Assembly: GCA_945873305.1 (NCBI GenBank)
Contig: CAMCCX010000017.1
Span: 1 to 43,661, forward strand
Length of the DNA: 43,661 nucleotides
Origin: Akkermansia muciniphila
GTDB lineage: Bacteria; Verrucomicrobiota; Verrucomicrobiia; Verrucomicrobiales; Akkermansiaceae
Reading direction: 5' to 3'
A model generated the notes under the pieces. It searched no databases. It saw nothing but the letters and a program-made list of their open reading frames with translations, and was not told the DNA's origin. Shown piece after piece: positions 24,610 to 32,833 of this stretch. The position numbers were made by a program, and so were the translations under genes. How positions within the stretch are numbered: position 1 is the first letter of the stretch; the number at the start of each line of letters is the position of its first letter.

Positions 24610-25200
24610 ATGAAGTGCACTCCGGCCATCTCCGCTCTTGCTTTCCTGAGTCTCGCGGCATGCGAAACGATGACGGGCCCTGTCACCAGCGGTGGCTACG
24701 ACCCGCTCCTTCCGGCCGGCAGCAGCAATCTCTCGACGCCGACCACCAGCACCACGTTTTCGGCAGGCCAGTTCGTCCGGGCCTCCATGGACAACACCGC
24801 CTTTTTCAAAGCCCGCCCGAAAGGCGACGCGGATGCGGACAAGCTTCTCACGCGGGGCACTTCGATGAAGGTGATTTCCACCAGCGACAGTTATGTGAAA
24901 GTGGAGCTCGATAGCGGCGAGGTGGGATTCGTCCCCTCGGTCATGCTCGAGGATCCAAACGCCGCGGCGCAGGCGCCAGTGACGGCCCCCGGAGAATATC
25001 AGGTTTATCCGCCCCTGCCCGGCAGCGACATCGGTCAACCGCTTCCGGTCGTCGATCCCGCAGGCCTGCCGCCGGAAGGCGCGATTCCGACAGTGATCGA
25101 TCCCGACGCACCGGCCGCCACCGCGCCGGCTCCTGTCGTGACTCCTCCGACTGACAAGTTTCCCGCTCCTGTTCCCCCCGTGGAGCCGAAAGCCGAGTGA
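24610..25200 (+). CDS. Lipoprotein with SH3-like domain and Pro-rich tail
   Basis: The 196-residue protein has a type II signal peptide: hydrophobic residues 5-17 and the lipobox LAAC with Cys18. Residues about 50-120 (ASMDNTAFFKARPKGDADADKLLTRG..MKVISTSDSYVKVELDSGEVGFVPSVML) look like a bacterial SH3 domain. The last 70 residues are a Pro/Ala/Val-rich low-complexity tail that may span the periplasm or thread peptidoglycan. No enzyme function is implied. It lies 64 bp after panD on the same strand. Confidence 0.8.
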   Translation: MKCTPAISALAFLSLAACETMTGPVTSGGYDPLLPAGSSNLSTPTTSTTFSAGQFVRASMDNTAFFKARPKGDADADKLLTRGTSMKVISTSDSYVKVELDSGEVGFVPSVMLEDPNAAAQAPVTAPGEYQVYPPLPGSDIGQPLPVVDPAGLPPEGAIPTVIDPDAPAATAPAPVVTPPTDKFPAPVPPVEPKAE

Positions 25201-25273
25201 CCGGGGCGGGGCAAAAGCAGCCCGAAATTTCTTGCGCCTTGAATCGCACTTCCGCGGCGGTTAAATCCCCGGC

Positions 25274-25732
25274 GTGAATCTCTGTTACAGTCTTCTTGCG
25301 GTGTTGTTGCTTGGTGCCTGCGCGGGGCCACACCAAGCCTTGGCGGTGAAACAGTTCCAGCTCCGCGATGCGGACCCAAAAGGCACTGATCAGCCGATGG
25401 CGAGAATGGAGAAGGAGCAACACCTGCACGGCGCTGTCAGCTGGGAGGAGCAACGCAACCGGCTCGGACAATATTACACCTTGCTCTGGGACGACCCGGA
25501 CGGCGCGGGCCAGGGCGATGTGGAAATCATCTTCCAGTATCAGCAAGGCGGCAGCGCCAGCCTGGTGAAGCAAATGACGAAAATCTTCCCGTCATCCGCC
25601 TCCAAGGGCGTGGCGGAATTCGCCGTGATCGGCGACGCCTATTTCAAGGGAGGCAAGGTCTTGACGTGGAAAGCCACGCTGCGGCGGGGCAAACGCGAAA
25701 TCGCAAGCCGCCAATCCTATCTCTGGCAGTGA
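25274..25732 (+). CDS. Small lipoprotein, unknown function
   Basis: The 152-residue protein starts at a GTG (MNLCYSLLAVLLLGACAG) and has a lipobox LGAC with Cys16. The mature part is hydrophilic with QFQLRDADPKGTDQPMARME, WEEQRNRLGQYYTLLWDD and a beta-rich second half (VEIIFQYQQGG..AYFKGGKVLTWKATLRRGKREI). I do not recognise the family with certainty; similar short lipoproteins are common in Verrucomicrobiota. It follows the SH3 lipoprotein by 73 bp and may share its mRNA. Confidence 0.72.
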   Translation: MNLCYSLLAVLLLGACAGPHQALAVKQFQLRDADPKGTDQPMARMEKEQHLHGAVSWEEQRNRLGQYYTLLWDDPDGAGQGDVEIIFQYQQGGSASLVKQMTKIFPSSASKGVAEFAVIGDAYFKGGKVLTWKATLRRGKREIASRQSYLWQ

Positions 25733-25797
25733 GATGTTGAATTCTCAGATGGATGGTTGACCATCGCCGACTCTGATTTTACACTCAGCAATCCCTT

Positions 25798-25821
25798 GCC
25801 GTTCAAATGACGGCTTTTTTT
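25798..25821 (+). terminator. Hairpin plus U7 tract, directly before the STAS gene
   Basis: A 5-bp stem GCCGT/ACGGC with a 7-base loop is followed by seven T residues (25815-25821). It fits a weak rho-independent terminator for the lipoprotein gene ending at 25732. The T-tract ends two bases before the GTG of the STAS gene, so it may also act as leader or attenuator of that gene. Confidence 0.6.
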
Positions 25822-25823
25822 CA

Positions 25824-26369
25824 GTGACTACGGAATGCCCAATTTTGGTCGGAATCTTCGATGGATTCAGTTGGATCCGCTGTGAGGGGAAAGGCTCCTT
25901 CTTGAACAGCCCCGCGCTGAAAACATTCGGCCTCGAACGAATCGTCGCGGGCGAGACTTGTTTGATCGTGGATTTACAAGCATGCACCGGCATGGATTCC
26001 ACCTTCATGGGAACGCTGGCCGGAATGGCCACCCGTCTGGCCGCTAACAAAGACGCGGTCCTTCAAATCGCCGACGCCAGCGAGCGCAACCGGCACTCGC
26101 TTGAGGATCTGGGCCTGGATTTCCTGATGGAAATCAATCCGGAGCACCCCGTTTGGTTAAGCTCCGTCGAATCCATTCGCAGCGCTTTGAAACCCCAAGC
26201 CGCCGTCTTGGGCCAGATCCAGCAAACGAAACACGTTCTCGAGGCGCATAAGGTTCTCTCCGAAGCCAACGAACGAAATTTACACGCGTTCTCAAACGTC
26301 GTCACCCTGCTGGAGTCCGAGTTGGAAACGAAGCAGAAGCAGGCAGAGGCGCAGGGAGAGCAATCATAG
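25824..26369 (+). CDS. STAS-domain protein with C-terminal helical extension (anti-sigma-factor-antagonist-like)
   Basis: The 181 residues begin at GTG and contain a STAS fold (about residues 5-105). LIVDLQACTGMDSTFMGTLAG near residues 47-67 is the phosphorylation-loop element; Ser59 in GMDSTF is the candidate phospho-acceptor. After residue 120 comes a Gln/Glu/Lys-rich helical extension (LSEANERNLHAFSNVVTLLESELE) that probably forms a coiled coil. It lies ten bases upstream of a SpoIIE-type phosphatase gene, which would dephosphorylate it in a partner-switching module. No Shine-Dalgarno is visible before the GTG, but the frame has no better start. Confidence 0.82.
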   Translation: MTTECPILVGIFDGFSWIRCEGKGSFLNSPALKTFGLERIVAGETCLIVDLQACTGMDSTFMGTLAGMATRLAANKDAVLQIADASERNRHSLEDLGLDFLMEINPEHPVWLSSVESIRSALKPQAAVLGQIQQTKHVLEAHKVLSEANERNLHAFSNVVTLLESELETKQKQAEAQGEQS

Positions 26370-26379
26370 TGCCGCAAGG

Positions 26380-27822
26380 ATGCCCGACCTCACTGCCATT
26401 ATAGCCGCCGTCGGCGCGCTGCTGATCTTGGTATTATTGCTCGCCCTCCGCAACCAGCGGCGGAAATCCCGGATCATGCGCAAGAAATTCAACGACCTCG
26501 AAGGCGAGGAACAGCGGATGTTCACCTTCCTGCATGACCTCGGCCTGGCGATCGAAAACGAGCCCTCCCCTTCCTTGCTCTCACGCATCATCGTCGATGG
26601 CATCGACAAAGTCGTCACCGCCCGCGGCGGCGCGATTTACTTCGTGAACGCGGAAAATGATTTCCTCAATCCGTCCTACATTTCGGAGGAATGTCCGCCA
26701 CTGATCGGGATTCCGGTGGAAATCCGCAAGAAGGCCGAGCGCGATCCGCGCGCGCTCGAAAGCCACCTGCGCCTGTCCCGCGTCGCCGTGGACGAGGGAA
26801 TCCTCGGCCATTGCCTGAGCGTCGGCGAGCCGATCCATGTCAGGGACGTGAAAAACCACCCCGCGTTTCGCGACGCCTTCACCCGCTACACCGACGACGT
26901 GTCGGCGCTGCTCTCGCCACTGCGCCACGCCAACAAAGACCTCGGAGTCTTGGTCGTGGCCCGCCGCCATCAGGACGGCAATTTCACGGCTAACGACTTC
27001 GCCGTCTTCCGTTCCGCGGCCGAGCAATCCTCCTTCGCCATCGGCAACGCCCGGATTCACCGGGAAGCGCATGAAAAACGCGCGATGGACGGCGAGTTGA
27101 AAAACGCCCGCGAAGTGCAGCGCATTTTGCTGCCCCAGCAAGATCCCGTCGTCGCCGGCTTCCGGATCAGCGGAACCAACCTTCCCGCTCGGATCATCAG
27201 CGGCGATTACTACGACTACATCGACCTCGGGGCGCAGAAATTCGGCATCGTCATCGCCGACGTCTCGGGCAAAGGAGTCCCGGCCGGCATGCTGATGGCG
27301 ATGTGCCGCAGCGCCCTGCGCTCGGTCGCTTCCGGCGAAATCTCGCCGTCTAACGTCATGGCCGCCGTCAACCGCCAGATTTTCCCGGACATCCGCGAAG
27401 ACATGTTCATCAGCATGACCTACAGCGTCCTCGACACCGCCACCGGCATGCTCACCCTCTCCCGCGCGGGGCACGAGCCCGCGCTGTTTTTCCGGCGGGA
27501 AACCGGCAAGGTCGAACTCCTCCGCTCACCCGGTCTCGCGCTCGGCATCGATAGCGGCGCGGTCTTCGAACGCGTGACCCGGGACCAGGAAGTGCCGCTG
27601 AAAGCCGGCGACTGCGTGCTTTTTTACACCGACGGAATGAAGGAAGCGATGAATGCCCACGAAGAGGAATTCGGCATGGAGCGGATGTGCGAATCCTTCC
27701 GCATGGCCGCGCCGCTGGGAGCCGAAGCCGTTCTGACCCGGATGCAGGAAGAGCTGGCCCAGTTCACCGGCGACGGCCCGCAAATGGACGACATCACGCT
27801 GGTCGCGATCGAGAAGCGGTGA
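26380..27822 (+). CDS. Membrane GAF-SpoIIE (PP2C) serine phosphatase, RsbU-like
   Basis: The 480-residue protein starts with one membrane segment (residues about 4-22). A coiled-coil join to about 55 follows, then a GAF sensor domain (about 55-225, with DEGILGHCLSVGEPIHVRDV and SALLSPL), and a PP2C/SpoIIE phosphatase domain (about 240-480). Phosphatase motifs are LPARIISGDYYDYI (metal-binding Asp), GIVIADVSGKGVPAGMLM, SRAGHEPALFF, VLFYTDGMKEAMN and DDITLVAIEKR. It would remove phosphate from the neighbouring STAS protein on sensing a cytoplasmic signal via GAF. No anti-sigma kinase (RsbW/HATPase) is found in the window. Confidence 0.9.
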   Translation: MPDLTAIIAAVGALLILVLLLALRNQRRKSRIMRKKFNDLEGEEQRMFTFLHDLGLAIENEPSPSLLSRIIVDGIDKVVTARGGAIYFVNAENDFLNPSYISEECPPLIGIPVEIRKKAERDPRALESHLRLSRVAVDEGILGHCLSVGEPIHVRDVKNHPAFRDAFTRYTDDVSALLSPLRHANKDLGVLVVARRHQDGNFTANDFAVFRSAAEQSSFAIGNARIHREAHEKRAMDGELKNAREVQRILLPQQDPVVAGFRISGTNLPARIISGDYYDYIDLGAQKFGIVIADVSGKGVPAGMLMAMCRSALRSVASGEISPSNVMAAVNRQIFPDIREDMFISMTYSVLDTATGMLTLSRAGHEPALFFRRETGKVELLRSPGLALGIDSGAVFERVTRDQEVPLKAGDCVLFYTDGMKEAMNAHEEEFGMERMCESFRMAAPLGAEAVLTRMQEELAQFTGDGPQMDDITLVAIEKR

Positions 27823-27823
27823 A

Positions 27824-29134
27824 TCACGGCTCCATCGGATAGGCGTTCTCGCCATGTTCCGAGCGGTCCACGCCCTCGTATTCCTGCTCCTCGCTCACCC
27901 GCAGGCCGAGCGTAACTTTCACCAGCCAGGCGATGGCGACCGTGGCAACCGCTGACCAAACGATCGTCACCCCGAGGCCTGTGGCCTGGATCCCAAGCTG
28001 GGCGCCGATCGATTTCACGTTTCCAAGACCGCCCAGCGAACTCTGCCCGAAAATCGCCAGCAGCAGCGTGCCGAGAATCCCGCCCACGCCATGCACCGCG
28101 AACACGTCCAGCGAGTCGTCGATGTGCCATTTTTCCCGGATCAAACTGACCGAGAAATAGCAAACCACCGCCGCGATCGAGCCGATCACCATCGCGCCCA
28201 ACGGCCCGACATCACCCGACGCCGGAGTGATCGTCGCCAAGCCCGCGACCAAGCCGGTGACCATGCCGATCAGCCCGACCTTGCCGTTGCGAATCCGTTC
28301 GAGAAGGCACCAGACCAACGCCGCCGCACAAGCGGACAAGTGGGTCACCAACATCGTCATCCCGGCACCGCCGCCCGCGGCGAGCTGGCTTCCGGCATTG
28401 AAGCCAAACCACCCGACCCACAGCATCGCGGCACCCACAAACACCATTCCCGGATTATGCGGCGGGTGCGGATGCTCGGGAAATCCCCGGCGCTTGCCGA
28501 GAATGATCGCCAGGACGAGCGCGGAAATTCCAGCCGTCGCATGCACCACGATGCCGCCCGCGAGATCCTTGACTCCCATGTCTTGCAACCATCCGCCGCC
28601 CCACACCCAATGGGTGACTGGCGTGTAAACCACCGCCAGCCACAAAGCGGAGAAAAGCATGATCGCGCCGAATTTCATCCGCTCGACCACCGCCCCGACA
28701 TACAAGCCCGGCGTGATGATGGCGAAGGTCATTTGAAACATCACGAACAGCGTCTCCGGAAGCTTGGTCCCCGGTGCAACCGTTTCAATGTGAATGCCTT
28801 TCAAAAATGCCGCGTCCAGATTTCCGATCCACGCCCCATCGCCCTTGAACGCCAGACTGTAGAGTCCCGCGACCCACAAAAGCGACGCCATGCAGGCGAT
28901 TCCAGCGCACTGGGCCATTACCGAAAGCACGTTCCGCCCCCTCACCAGCCCGCCGTAAAACAGAGCCAGCCCCGGCATCGTCATGAACAAAACCAATGCC
29001 GTGGAAGTCAGGATCCATGCGGTATTGCCAGAATCGATGGCGGGAACCGCGTCCTGCGCTTGAGTCATCGCCGTTCCAATGGCGAGGGTTCCTAAAATAA
29101 GTCCGCTTGTTTTCAATGAGTTGGGTCGATACAT
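27824..29134 (-). CDS. amtB: Ammonium transporter (Amt/MEP family)
   Basis: The 436-residue protein has a signal-like first segment (residues about 8-26) and about eleven transmembrane helices. Family landmarks are DSGNTAWILTSTALVLFMTMPGLALFYGGLVR, the FAIITPGLYVGAVVERMKF region, GGIVVHATAGISALV with the pore His, NPGMVFVGAAMLWVGWFGFNAGS and DDSLDVFAVHGVGGILGTLL with the second pore His. It passes ammonium across the inner membrane. Usually glnK sits beside amtB; here no PII gene is adjacent. It converges with the phosphatase gene, one base apart. Confidence 0.95.
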   Translation of the reverse strand: MYRPNSLKTSGLILGTLAIGTAMTQAQDAVPAIDSGNTAWILTSTALVLFMTMPGLALFYGGLVRGRNVLSVMAQCAGIACMASLLWVAGLYSLAFKGDGAWIGNLDAAFLKGIHIETVAPGTKLPETLFVMFQMTFAIITPGLYVGAVVERMKFGAIMLFSALWLAVVYTPVTHWVWGGGWLQDMGVKDLAGGIVVHATAGISALVLAIILGKRRGFPEHPHPPHNPGMVFVGAAMLWVGWFGFNAGSQLAAGGGAGMTMLVTHLSACAAALVWCLLERIRNGKVGLIGMVTGLVAGLATITPASGDVGPLGAMVIGSIAAVVCYFSVSLIREKWHIDDSLDVFAVHGVGGILGTLLLAIFGQSSLGGLGNVKSIGAQLGIQATGLGVTIVWSAVATVAIAWLVKVTLGLRVSEEQEYEGVDRSEHGENAYPMEP

Positions 29135-29308
29135 CAGCCAGAATTAAGCAGAATTCATTCCAGCCATTACTTCAATTCATGAAAAAATACTATTTTGATG
29201 AATCCCACAAGTTTTCCCGGTCAAATCTCAGGCTCGACGTGATTCCCGGATCCAATGAAGATCGCCCTCGGACCTGCGATTCCCGTCTCCATCCCGTAAA
29301 ATAAAAAA

Positions 29309-29328
29309 GGAGCTCCCGCGGGAGCTCC
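29309..29328 (-). terminator. 20-bp perfect palindrome with T-tract on minus strand, insulating amtB
   Basis: GGAGCTCCCGCGGGAGCTCC is perfectly palindromic. On the minus strand it is followed by TTTTTTAT, a clear rho-independent terminator pattern. It would stop transcripts entering from engB or the polysaccharide operon before they reach amtB. The rest of the 214-bp gap 29135-29348 has AT-rich amtB promoter DNA but no gene. Confidence 0.7.
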
Positions 29329-29348
29329 TGTTCTCGTCTTCCAAATCA

Positions 29349-29942
29349 ATGCAAATCAAGTCAGCCGTCTTCAACATGAGTGCCCGCGACCTTCAATCGG
29401 CACCCGATTGGCAGCGTCCTGAATTCGCCTTCATCGGCAGATCCAACGTCGGCAAATCGTCGATGATCAACATGCTTTCCAACAAGGACGCGCTCGCGAA
29501 AGTCTCAGCCACTCCGGGAAAGACCCAGCTCCTCAACTTCTTCGTCATGAACGAATCCTGGAGCCTCGTGGACCTGCCGGGATACGGCTACGCCAAAGTC
29601 GCCAAAAGCGAGAAAATCAATTTCAACGAATCGGTCGGCGACTATGTGGAACAACGCGAAAATCTCCGGCTGGTGTTCGTCTTGATCGACTCCCGCCTCA
29701 CCCCCCAACCCATCGACGTCTCATTCGTCAGTTGGCTGTTGGAATGCAAAATCCCCTTCGCCCTGGTCTTCACCAAGGAAGACAAGCAGTCCCCCGCCAA
29801 GACCCGGGCGACGGTGAAAGCGTTTCTTGAAACCCTGCCCGAGGAGCTCGCCGGAATCCCACCGGTGATCACCAGCTCCTCAAAAAGCCGGACCGGCCGA
29901 ATCGCGATCCTCAAGCTGATCGAACAAGCACTCGCCGAGTGA
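29349..29942 (+). CDS. engB: Ribosome-biogenesis GTPase EngB/YsxC/YihA
   Basis: The 197-residue TrmE-Era-EngA-EngB-type GTPase has G1 FIGRSNVGKSSMIN (residues about 28-41), G3 DLPGYGYAKV, G4 VFTKEDK and G5 TSSSKSRTG. It assists assembly of the large ribosomal subunit and is essential in many bacteria. The G4 TKED matches the family TKxD. It is the last high-GC core gene before the polysaccharide island and converges with the export-lipoprotein gene ten bases away. Confidence 0.96.
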   Translation: MQIKSAVFNMSARDLQSAPDWQRPEFAFIGRSNVGKSSMINMLSNKDALAKVSATPGKTQLLNFFVMNESWSLVDLPGYGYAKVAKSEKINFNESVGDYVEQRENLRLVFVLIDSRLTPQPIDVSFVSWLLECKIPFALVFTKEDKQSPAKTRATVKAFLETLPEELAGIPPVITSSSKSRTGRIAILKLIEQALAE

Positions 29943-29952
29943 GCGAGCCCGG

Positions 29953-30627
29953 TCACCAGTTGCTCTGCTTCACATAAATGACGTCGTAAGTCCGCACGTA
30001 GAACGGGCTGCTATCCGTGCCGTAGAGGGCTTCGTTCATGTTCAGCACGTATCGCTGGCTCCTGCCCCCCTGATTTCTGACGACGATCACCTGCTTGGGG
30101 TTCGCGAATTTGGTGAAGCCGCCGCATTCCATCACCGCTTCGAGAGCTGTCATCGGACGATCCAACGGAATTTTTCCCGGCCGCAGCACTTCTCCAGAGA
30201 CATAGACCCCCGCGGCAGCCGTCTCGACCGAGACCGTCACCCCGGGATCCTGCAAATGCGGTTGATAGCGTGAGGTAAGCTCTGATTGGAAGCTCGTTAT
30301 GCTCTTCCCCACCGCGCTGACGTCCCCGATCGTTGGCAGGCTGACCTTCCCGTTCGCCTGGATCTTCTGCTGCACATTCAGCTCGGGCGCTCCCGAGAAC
30401 GCGACTTTGATCTCGTCACCCGCGGCAAGACTCGCGTTAGGCATAGACCTGTATGCCTCGGCAGGCACCGGTGGCGCCGGATTCATGCCTCCGCATCCCG
30501 TAGTCACGATGACGTTGAAGAGACAAAGCACTCCAACAAGAGCCGTCCGGACACATTGCCATACCGAACTCGAACATTGACTGAGACGTGTATCCATATT
30601 CATACCATCGTTTATATAGATTTTCAT
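29953..30627 (-). CDS. Polysaccharide export outer-membrane lipoprotein, Wza/KpsD-like
   Basis: The 224-residue protein has a late signal segment (residues about 27-42, ALVGVLCLFNVIVTT) with a possible lipobox TTGC at Cys45. The Poly_export domain follows (SLAAGDEIKVAFSGAPELNVQQKIQANG...SLPTIGDVSAVG), then an SLBB-like repeat (GVYVSGEVLRPGKIPLDRPMTALEAVMECGG). It is shorter than E. coli Wza, lacking the C-terminal amphipathic helix, as in many environmental versions. It would form the export channel for the glycan made by the genes upstream. ATGs 24 or 30 bases downstream are other possible starts. Confidence 0.88.
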   Translation of the reverse strand: MKIYINDGMNMDTRLSQCSSSVWQCVRTALVGVLCLFNVIVTTGCGGMNPAPPVPAEAYRSMPNASLAAGDEIKVAFSGAPELNVQQKIQANGKVSLPTIGDVSAVGKSITSFQSELTSRYQPHLQDPGVTVSVETAAAGVYVSGEVLRPGKIPLDRPMTALEAVMECGGFTKFANPKQVIVVRNQGGRSQRYVLNMNEALYGTDSSPFYVRTYDVIYVKQSNW

Positions 30628-30654
30628 TTTGATGTCTATTGGTTTTTAAACAAA

Positions 30655-31611
30655 TCACTCCGAAACTCGGATCAGCTGCGGCTCTTTCCTGCGCAATGCG
30701 CGACGATCGTAATTTCTCGGTCTGCGCGATTCCTCGACAAATCGCCTAAGACTCTCGATCCCGGCGAGATAGCTCATCTCCCATTCGGGGCACCCCTCGG
30801 CACCTAACCGCGGCGTCCGCCGTAAAAGGCGGCGCAGAAAAAGTTTTATCTTGAGCCAAAAAGCCCGGAGCCCCGGATAGTGCACCCGGGTGTGCTTCCA
30901 GTGATGTGCCGTGTATGCCGAAGTGCGGCCGAATCGCTCCGCCGTCGCCAGCCAGTTCGACCGCAGAAGCCGCGTGGCATCCGGGTGATGAATGACGAAG
31001 GTGTCCTCTACTGCTTGAATGCGCAGCCCAGCCTCCTTCATTTGCATCCAGAGAAGCGTTTCCTCCCCGAATCCAGAGGCACCCGGTCCGAGCTCTTCAT
31101 CAAAGGCATCGATCTCCTCAAAAACGGATCCATGAATCCCCATGCTGGCTCCGACTAGCTCGGGAGAGTCCGCCCCAAGCACCGGCACGTCGGCAAGCCA
31201 GATTCCATGCATGTGAGTCTGCCATGAGCGGCGGAGTTCCGGGCTGAGCAGGATGCGGCCTGCCACCGCCTCACAGCGCTTCTCCAAGAGCGGCCGCGCC
31301 ATGCACTCCAACCAATTAGGAGCGGGCACGACATCATCGTCGGTGAAGAGCATTACCTCGCCTCTGGCCACCGCCAAGGCGGTGTTCTGCGCCCGACTCT
31401 TACCAGGGCGGGGTTCGGAAACATGGCGGATCTCGATGGTCGGATGGCTGGCCATAGTGACCACACTGACCGTTGCATCGGTGGAGCCGTTATCCGCCAC
31501 GATCATTTCCACCCGCCAATCCTTGGGCACCTTCACTGCCAGAAATGCCCGCAGGGTTCTCTCGAGCATTGATGCCCGGTCACGCGTACAAATGATGATG
31601 GAGCATTCCAT
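30655..31611 (-). CDS. GT2-family glycosyltransferase
   Basis: The 318-residue protein is an inverting GT-A glycosyltransferase: MECSIIICTRDRASMLERTL at the start, MIVADNGSTDAT (nucleotide-binding Asp), GKSRAQNTALAVARGEVMLFTDDDVVP (DxD as DDD near residue 95) and GEETLLWMQMKEAGLRI near residue 195. There is no membrane segment before the amphipathic, Arg-rich C-terminus (LKIKLFLRRLLRRTPR), which may dock to the inner membrane. It belongs to the same transcript as its neighbours, with gaps of 27 and 11 bp. Confidence 0.9.
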   Translation of the reverse strand: MECSIIICTRDRASMLERTLRAFLAVKVPKDWRVEMIVADNGSTDATVSVVTMASHPTIEIRHVSEPRPGKSRAQNTALAVARGEVMLFTDDDVVPAPNWLECMARPLLEKRCEAVAGRILLSPELRRSWQTHMHGIWLADVPVLGADSPELVGASMGIHGSVFEEIDAFDEELGPGASGFGEETLLWMQMKEAGLRIQAVEDTFVIHHPDATRLLRSNWLATAERFGRTSAYTAHHWKHTRVHYPGLRAFWLKIKLFLRRLLRRTPRLGAEGCPEWEMSYLAGIESLRRFVEESRRPRNYDRRALRRKEPQLIRVSE

Positions 31612-31622
31612 GTTGTCTTCAT

Positions 31623-32813
31623 TTATGCTACCTGATCCACAATCGATTTCCCGATCTCGAGCGCGGCCGTGGCGGCGGGCGAGGGCGCGTTACAGACATG
31701 CAGCGCATGATGGCCTTTCACGATGAGAAAATCGTCGACCAATCTCCCATCTTCCAGCAAAGCTTGGGCTCTGACGCCCGCCTTGCATGGAACCAGATCC
31801 TCGGAACGGACTTCGGGAATCAACTGCTGCAGGCTGTGCACGAAGGCGGACTTGAAAAACGAGCGGTGCATTTCCTTGAGGCCTTCACCCAGATTCCTGC
31901 TGATAAGTTTCCAAAATCCAGGGAACACCATCGTCTCGGTGAAATCGCGCAGGTTAAAATCGGACTTGTAGTAGCCCTCGCGCTTAAGCGCGAGTACCGC
32001 ATTCGGCCCGGCATGCACAGAACCATCGATCATCTTCGTGAAATGAACTCCGAGAAACGGGAAGTCGGGATTGGCCACTGGATAAACAAGAGTGTTGACC
32101 AAATGTCTTTTTCCAGGAACCAATTCGAAATACTCTCCCCGAAATGGAACAATTCTGGCAGCTGGGACGACACCATCCATCCGCGCCACCCGATCACTAA
32201 AAAGACCCGCACAGTTGATCACAAACCGACCCTGATACTCGCCTTTAGAGGTTTCAATCGTATGGACGTTATTGGCAGTTCTGAAAGATCTCACTTCACA
32301 CCCGAACTCAATCGCCCCACCTCCATCGACAAACAACTCGCCAAGCTTTTGTGAAACCAGGCGATAGTCTGTGATCCCGGTGGTCGGGACCTTGATTCCT
32401 CCCAGGCAGACTACGTGTGGCTCAATTTCCCTCAACTCATCCGCCGTGATTCTAGAAACAGGAAGGCGGTTCAGGACTCCACGATCAAAAAGTTGTCGTA
32501 ATATTGGCAGTTCGGATTCCCGTGTAGCGACGATGATCTTTCCACAAACATCATGTGGAATACCATGATCACGGCAGAATTCCACCATCGACATGGCCCC
32601 GGCCCTCGCGAATTCCGCCTTGAAACTTCCCGGTTTGTAGTAGATCCCTGAATGGATCACACCACTGTTACGACCCGTCTGGTGTTTGGATAATCCTTCT
32701 TCCTTTTCTAGCAAAATAATCCGTGCGGAAGGCAGTCGCTTTCCTAACTCCAACGCGGTTGCCAATCCCACAATGCCGCCACCCACAATAACATAGTCAA
32801 ATATAGCCTTCAT
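31623..32813 (-). CDS. L-2-hydroxyglutarate oxidase (LhgO)-like FAD oxidoreductase
   Basis: The 396-residue flavoprotein starts MKAIFDYVIVGGGIVGLATALEL (FAD-binding GxGxxG). KHQTGRNSGVIHSGIYYKPGS is the hallmark of the LhgO/YgaF family, and the C-terminal NAPSPAATAALEIGKSIVDQV completes FAD binding. The family oxidises L-2-hydroxyglutarate with electrons to quinone. Its location inside a glycan operon, after three methyltransferase genes, suggests it may act on a sugar acid or lactate-like branch instead; this is inference. A TTG at 32837 would overlap the preceding stop by four bases, but the ATG at 32813 fits the family start better. Confidence 0.86.
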   Translation of the reverse strand: MKAIFDYVIVGGGIVGLATALELGKRLPSARIILLEKEEGLSKHQTGRNSGVIHSGIYYKPGSFKAEFARAGAMSMVEFCRDHGIPHDVCGKIIVATRESELPILRQLFDRGVLNRLPVSRITADELREIEPHVVCLGGIKVPTTGITDYRLVSQKLGELFVDGGGAIEFGCEVRSFRTANNVHTIETSKGEYQGRFVINCAGLFSDRVARMDGVVPAARIVPFRGEYFELVPGKRHLVNTLVYPVANPDFPFLGVHFTKMIDGSVHAGPNAVLALKREGYYKSDFNLRDFTETMVFPGFWKLISRNLGEGLKEMHRSFFKSAFVHSLQQLIPEVRSEDLVPCKAGVRAQALLEDGRLVDDFLIVKGHHALHVCNAPSPAATAALEIGKSIVDQVA

Positions 32814-32833
32814 GCTGCTGTGTATTGATTGCT

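Noticed and set aside
29140-29165. TGGAATGAATTCTGC resembling a sigma-54 (-24/-12) promoter before amtB
   Set aside because: It has GG-N10-GC spacing, but the start site would fall almost on the amtB start codon and the flanking consensus is poor.
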